A stretch of DNA of 64,000 nucleotides from contig JAZOPZ010000003.1 of assembly GCA_045655805.1 (NCBI GenBank), positions 1 through 64,000 on the forward strand, written 5' to 3'. Below are positions 60,289-64,000 of this stretch, piece by piece. The translations under genes and the position numbers were made by a program. The notes beneath the pieces were generated by a model. The model did not search any database. It was given only the letters and a program-made list of their open reading frames with translations, and had not been told where the DNA came from. Within the stretch, counting starts at the first letter, position 1. Each line of letters begins with the position of its first letter. This DNA comes from UBA11475 sp045655805 (GTDB taxonomy: Bacteria; Bacillota; Clostridia; Christensenellales; Borkfalkiaceae).

Positions 60289-61365
60289 ATGTTCAAAAAA
60301 CTTGACTTAATGGTTGAAAGGTTTAATAAACTGCAACAACTCGTGTCTGACCCAGAAGTACTTTCAAAAATGGACGAGTGGAAGGCGTACACGAAGGAAC
60401 TTGCAGATATTCAAGAAACCGTTGAAAAATACTTGGAATATAAAAAAGTAGAAGGCGAACAAAGCGATGCTAAAGAGATGCTTGAAATTGAAACTGATGC
60501 CGAAATGCGCGCTATGTTGCAAGACGAAATTTACGATTGCAAAGATAGGCTTGAAAAGATTTCAACGGAATTAAGAATTTTATTAATACCAAAAGATCCT
60601 AACGACGACAAAAACGTTATTATGGAAATTCGTGGTGGCGCGGGCGGTGACGAAGCAAGTTTATTTGCTTACGAACTCTATCGTATGTACGTTAAGTACG
60701 CTGAAAAGAACCGTTGGAAAACTGAAGAGATTGACAATAACTCAACCGAACTTGGTGGCATTAAAGAAGTTGTATTTTCTATTACGGGTAAAGGTGTTTA
60801 CAGTAAGTTAAAGTATGAAAGTGGCGTGCACAGAGTGCAACGTGTGCCTGAAACCGAATCACAAGGTAGAGTTCATACTTCAACGGTTACGGTTGCAGTT
60901 TTGCCTGAAGTTGAAGACGTAGAAGTTCATATTGACGAAAAAGATTTAAAAGTTGACACTTTGCGTTCAAGTGGTGCTGGTGGTCAGCACGTTAATAAGA
61001 CGGAATCTTGTATAAGAATAACTCACTTGCCTACTGGTATAGTGGTTCTTTGTCAAGACGAGCGTTCACAAACTAAAAACCGTGAAAAAGCAATGAAGGT
61101 TCTTAAGAGCAGGTTGTACGATTTATATCAAAGTGAATATGATAAACAATATTCCGAAAATCGTAAAAGCCAAGTAGGAACGGGAGATCGTTCTGAAAGA
61201 ATTAGAACTTACAACTTTCCACAAACGCGTGTAACCGACCATAGAATAGGTCTTACTTTACACTCACTAGACGCTTTTATTATGGGCGATATTGACGAAA
61301 TGATTGAAGCACTTGCCATTGCCGATAGAGAGGCAAAACTTGCATCGGGTGGCGATGACGAATAG
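60289..61365 (+). CDS. prfA: Peptide chain release factor 1
   Basis: RF1 recognises UAA and UAG stop codons. The 358-residue protein has an N-terminal coiled coil, the GGAGGDEASLFAYELYRMY region and the stop-codon recognition strand with PETESQGRVHTS (the PxT element). The catalytic GGQ is in SSGAGGQHVNKTES, whose Gln is the PrmC target. AAGGAA precedes the ATG. It is co-transcribed with the PrmC fusion. Confidence 0.97.
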   Translation: MFKKLDLMVERFNKLQQLVSDPEVLSKMDEWKAYTKELADIQETVEKYLEYKKVEGEQSDAKEMLEIETDAEMRAMLQDEIYDCKDRLEKISTELRILLIPKDPNDDKNVIMEIRGGAGGDEASLFAYELYRMYVKYAEKNRWKTEEIDNNSTELGGIKEVVFSITGKGVYSKLKYESGVHRVQRVPETESQGRVHTSTVTVAVLPEVEDVEVHIDEKDLKVDTLRSSGAGGQHVNKTESCIRITHLPTGIVVLCQDERSQTKNREKAMKVLKSRLYDLYQSEYDKQYSENRKSQVGTGDRSERIRTYNFPQTRVTDHRIGLTLHSLDAFIMGDIDEMIEALAIADREAKLASGGDDE

Positions 61366-61374
61366 GAGATAATT

Positions 61375-62568
61375 ATGAGTACGATTTCGAAAAAAGTTAA
61401 GGATATAGCACCATCGCTTACCCTTGAAATTACTGCAAAAGCAAAGAAAATGAAGGCTGAAGGTATTTCAGTTATCGGATTTGGGGCAGGTGAGCCTGAT
61501 TTCAATACGCCAAATTACATTATTGAAAGCGCTAAAAAGGCGCTCGATATCGGTTTTACTAAATATACTCCCGCATCCGGCACCCAAGAACTTAAAGTTG
61601 CCGTTTGTAAGAAGTTTGAAGCAGATAATGGGTTAAAATACGATCCTTCTCAAATCGTTGTTTCAAGTGGCGCAAAAGCATCTTTATTCCACGCTATTTC
61701 GGCGCTTGTTGACGACGGTGAAGAAGTTATTATTCCTTCACCATATTGGCTTACTTACCCTGAACTCGTTAAACTTGCCGGTGGTAATTGCGTATTCGTT
61801 GAAGCAGGTGTTGAAAACGGATATAAAGTTACGGCTAGTCAATTAAAAGACGCTATAACGGATAAGACTAAATGTATTATTCTTAATTCTCCAAATAACC
61901 CAACGGGGGCAGTTTATTCTAAAGAAGAAATTGAAGCAATTGCTAAAGTTGTTGAAGATGCGGGTATTTACGTCATTTCAGATGAAATTTATGAAAAACT
62001 TGTTTATGCTGGCGAAAAGCATTATTCAATTGCAGCTTGTAGCGATTATATGAAAGAACACACTATAGTTATCAACGGTGTTTCTAAATCTTACGCAATG
62101 ACTGGTTGGCGAATCGGTTACCTTGCTGCTCCTACGGCGCTTGCAAAGGCCATTTCAAGCATGCAAAGCCATACGACTAGCAATGCCTGTTCTATTGCTC
62201 AATATGCGTCTGTAGCGGCGCTTGAGGGCGGTGAAGAATTTATTGCGACTATGCAAAAGACTTTCGATGAAAGAAGAAAAATTATGTTTGAAAGACTTAA
62301 TACTATTAAAGGGATCAAGTGTATTGAACCAAAGGGTGCTTTCTATGCTTTTGTTGATATTAGTGCAATTGTTGGTAAAAAATTTGGTGAAGAAGTTATC
62401 GACGGTTCACTATCGTTTGCTAAAGGAGCTTTAAGTAAAGGCGTTGCCGTAATACCTGGAATTGCTTTTGGGGATGATAAGAGTATTAGACTTTCTTATA
62501 CGATTTCAATCGACGATATAAACGAAGGTCTTAATAGACTTGAGGCGTTTATTAATGAATTAAATTAA
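61375..62568 (+). CDS. Class I pyridoxal-phosphate aminotransferase (aspartate type)
   Basis: A 397-residue fold type I aminotransferase, most like the thermophilic/Bacillus aspartate aminotransferase subgroup (1b). Motifs: GFGAGEPDFNTP near residue 35, YTPASGTQELK, VVSSGAKASLFHAI, NSPNNPTGAVYSKEE and the PLP Lys in GVSKSYAMTGWRIGYLAAP near residue 235. The C-terminal carboxylate-binding Arg is in SIRLSYTIS. Oxaloacetate/aspartate is the likely pair, but prephenate or other acids are possible. GGAG lies before the ATG, nine bases after prfA. Confidence 0.9.
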   Translation: MSTISKKVKDIAPSLTLEITAKAKKMKAEGISVIGFGAGEPDFNTPNYIIESAKKALDIGFTKYTPASGTQELKVAVCKKFEADNGLKYDPSQIVVSSGAKASLFHAISALVDDGEEVIIPSPYWLTYPELVKLAGGNCVFVEAGVENGYKVTASQLKDAITDKTKCIILNSPNNPTGAVYSKEEIEAIAKVVEDAGIYVISDEIYEKLVYAGEKHYSIAACSDYMKEHTIVINGVSKSYAMTGWRIGYLAAPTALAKAISSMQSHTTSNACSIAQYASVAALEGGEEFIATMQKTFDERRKIMFERLNTIKGIKCIEPKGAFYAFVDISAIVGKKFGEEVIDGSLSFAKGALSKGVAVIPGIAFGDDKSIRLSYTISIDDINEGLNRLEAFINELN

Positions 62569-62574
62569 TAATTT

Positions 62575-62607
62575 CAAAAGGGAACTACGGTTCTCTTTTG
62601 TTTTTTT
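62575..62607 (+). terminator. Intrinsic terminator of the aminotransferase gene
   Basis: The 11-bp stem CAAAAGGGAAC/GTTCTCTTTTG with one G-T pair closes a TACG loop and is followed by seven T. Confidence 0.88.
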
Positions 62608-62688
62608 AAAAAAATTACAAAAAATTGATGATTATTTTTAAAATAGGTCTTGATTTTTTTAAAATTTGTTATACAATAATAATAAGAA

Positions 62689-62705
62689 TATAGGTAATAC
62701 CTATA
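62689..62705. promoter_or_regulatory. Palindrome before the P-loop gene, possible operator
   Basis: TATAGGT-AAT-ACCTATA has perfect 7-bp arms. It lies just after a probable promoter (TTGATT 62650-62655, TACAAT 62672-62677, 16 bp apart), a usual position for a repressor site. No second copy was noticed. Confidence 0.45.
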
Positions 62706-62726
62706 ATGAAGATATTGGAGGATTAT

Positions 62727-63131
62727 ATGAAGATAATTTATGGACCAAAAGGCACGGGTAAAACTCAAATAGCGATTGACGGCGCTAACGCTGCTGCTGA
62801 AACTGCTAAAGGACACGTTTTATACGTTGCTGATACCGCCAAGAATATGTACGACTTAAAACACGCTGTAAGATTTATAGACGTAAGCAAGTTTGAAATT
62901 CAAGGTGGCGACGGCTTGAGAGGTTTTCTTAAGGGTTTAGTTGCTGCTAACGCTGATAACGAACTTATTTATATTGATAGCATCAAACGCATCACTAAAA
63001 CAGAACTTTGCGACCTTGAAAGTATTTTCGTAGCATTAGAAAAACTTGAAAAGGATTTTAACGTAGAATTCGTTCTTACTTGTAGCGGTACTAAAGAAAC
63101 TTTACCTGCTTTTATTACAAAGCATATTTAG
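62727..63131 (+). CDS. Small P-loop ATPase-like protein, unknown function
   Basis: A 134-residue protein that begins almost at once with Walker A (MKIIYGPKGTGKTQIAIDGAN, loop at residues 6-13). A Walker B-like strand NELIYIDSIKR is near residue 80, and the C-terminus has VEFVLTCSGTKETLP. No membrane or DNA-binding segment is visible. Similar short P-loop proteins occur in Clostridia and have sometimes been labelled PilT-like, which I would not repeat without evidence. TTGGAGG precedes the ATG at 62727. An in-frame ATG at 62706 overlaps that site. Confidence 0.75.
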   Translation: MKIIYGPKGTGKTQIAIDGANAAAETAKGHVLYVADTAKNMYDLKHAVRFIDVSKFEIQGGDGLRGFLKGLVAANADNELIYIDSIKRITKTELCDLESIFVALEKLEKDFNVEFVLTCSGTKETLPAFITKHI

Positions 63132-63136
63132 TTTGC

Positions 63137-63165
63137 TTGCAAAAAAACAAAAAATATTATAAAAT
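63137..63165 (+). promoter_or_regulatory. Promoter of thrC
   Basis: TTGCAA (63137-63142) and TAAAAT (63160-63165) are separated by 17 bp. The predicted start (about 63172) falls inside the left arm of the terminator at 63167-63196. Confidence 0.72.
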
Positions 63166-63166
63166 A

Positions 63167-63196
63167 CGAGAGACGATAAATGTCTCTCGTTTTTTA
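63167..63196 (+). terminator. Intrinsic terminator of the P-loop gene, overlapping the thrC start site
   Basis: CGAGAGAC/GTCTCTCG (63167-63174 with 63182-63189) is followed by seven T. Transcripts beginning at the thrC promoter would lack part of the left arm and so could not form it fully. Confidence 0.82.
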
Positions 63197-63207
63197 TTGG
63201 AGGAATT

Positions 63208-64000
63208 ATGAAATTTATTAGTACCCGTGGTGGTGAAGTCGTATCTTCAGCATCGGAAGCAATTGCAAAAGGTCTCGCGTCGGACGGTGGATTATTCGTA
63301 CCACAAAGTTTTCCGTGTGTAAAAAATGAACTTGAAAAAATTCTTGATATGGACTATGCTGAAACTGCGACCTTCGTACTTTCGAAATTTTTAGAAGAAT
63401 ACGATTACGACGCGCTTTTAAACGCTTGCAAAAAAGCCTACGCAAAGTTTGAAGATAACGACCCCGTTCCTGTTGTTAAGATTGATGAAAATCTTTTTTT
63501 AATGGAACTTTTTCACGGTCCGACTCTTGCGTTTAAGGATATTGCTTTAACTATATTACCGTATCTTTTGAGAGAGGGTTGTGATAGAAGTGGTGTTAAA
63601 GAAACTGTTTTAATTTTAGTTGCTACTAGTGGTGATACGGGTAAGGCTGCACTTGAAGGATTTAAGGACCAACCTGGTATTAAAATTATGGTATTTTACC
63701 CAAGCGAAGGCGTATCTGATATGCAAAAATTGCAAATGGCGACACAAGAGGGTTCTAACGTAAACGTTTGCGCTGTTAAAGGTAATTTTGACGATTGCCA
63801 ATCTGCAGTTAAAACTATTTTTTCAGGCAAGGAATACGCTGAAAAATTAAAAAAATCAAATGTCGTATTGTCAAGTGCTAACTCAATAAACTTTGGTAGA
63901 CTTGCTCCACAAATTGCATATTATTTTTCAAGTTATGCAGACATTGTTAATTCGGGTGAGATTAAACTTGGTGATAAAATTGATTTTTGTGTACCAACTG
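63208..64000 (+). CDS. thrC: Threonine synthase, 5' part (cut by window edge)
   Basis: The enzyme converts O-phosphohomoserine to threonine with PLP. The first 264 codons are present: MKFISTRGGEVVSSASEAIAKGLA, DGGLFVPQ, FHGPTLAFKD with the PLP-binding Lys near residue 110, ILVATSGDTGKAALEGF (phosphate-binding), and FDDCQSAVK. SSANSINFGRLAPQIAYYF follows. This is the longer threonine synthase type with an N-terminal domain, normally about 490 residues. GGAGGA lies six bases before the ATG at 63208. The frame is open to the window end. Confidence 0.95.
   Translation, partial: MKFISTRGGEVVSSASEAIAKGLASDGGLFVPQSFPCVKNELEKILDMDYAETATFVLSKFLEEYDYDALLNACKKAYAKFEDNDPVPVVKIDENLFLMELFHGPTLAFKDIALTILPYLLREGCDRSGVKETVLILVATSGDTGKAALEGFKDQPGIKIMVFYPSEGVSDMQKLQMATQEGSNVNVCAVKGNFDDCQSAVKTIFSGKEYAEKLKKSNVVLSSANSINFGRLAPQIAYYFSSYADIVNSGEIKLGDKIDFCVPT

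Noticed and set aside
1..64000. CRISPR array, prophage or complete mobile island
   Set aside because: No repeat-spacer pattern, no phage structural gene and no integrase was seen. The only mobile trace is the IS3 end at 1-139.

Overview
The window is bacterial, low in GC and dense with genes, and it looks like part of the chromosome of an endospore-forming Bacillota of class Clostridia. The evidence is direct. There are sporulation genes (spoIVA, yabP, yabQ, a GerW/YtfJ gene), a dacF-type carboxypeptidase, B. subtilis-like gene orders (scpA-scpB; a ytfI-like gene followed by ytfJ; yabP-yabQ-divIC) and regular sigma-A promoters with 17-bp spacers. Two promoters also match the sporulation sigma-E consensus. 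Codon use follows the standard code. I cannot name the genus; an uncultured gut lineage is my guess.

Layout. Bases 1-1200 hold the end of an IS3-family element, tRNA-Pro and tRNA-Ser, an unexplained GC-rich structured segment, and two divergent small HTH genes around three identical-type palindromes. Bases 1204-5612 are an L-rhamnose module: a DeoR-type regulator divergent from rhaB-rhaA-rhaD. Bases 5646-7568 are a lysine riboswitch with terminator in front of an NhaC-family transporter. Bases 7668-10642 hold a beta-mannosidase without its N-terminus and a frameshifted sugar isomerase-like gene, both apparently decaying. Bases 10761-23556 are housekeeping: a YkpA-like ABC-F protein, an M50 protease, scpAB, ytfJ, dacF, an RluB-type enzyme, lexA, pncB, lspA, an RluD-type enzyme, der and plsY.

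Bases 23563-27580 carry spoIVA behind a sigma-E promoter, then an ArsR repressor and a His/Cys-rich P1B metal ATPase, each behind the same palindromic operator. Bases 27637-39224 are a complete glycogen locus (pgi-glgB-glgC-glgD-glgA-glgP-GH13 amylase). Together these genes can make ADP-glucose, build and branch the polymer and break it down again. Bases 39221-44634 include an AlkD-like protein, acpP, a Cys-rich protein that may be spore-associated, a phosphoesterase, yabP-yabQ-divIC, Ppx/GppA and a second M50 protein. Bases 44741-49379 are gyrB-gyrA.

From 49463 there is a roughly 150-nt pseudoknotted RNA with its own promoter and terminator, directly before a lipoprotein gene. This is the best candidate for something undescribed. 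Then come rpmB, an Asp23 protein, fakA, recG, an HTH-membrane protein, a DegV protein, a dehydrogenase that has lost its catalytic zinc ligands, rpmE, a DUF1385-PrmC fusion, prfA, an aminotransferase, a small P-loop protein and the start of thrC, which runs off the window edge.
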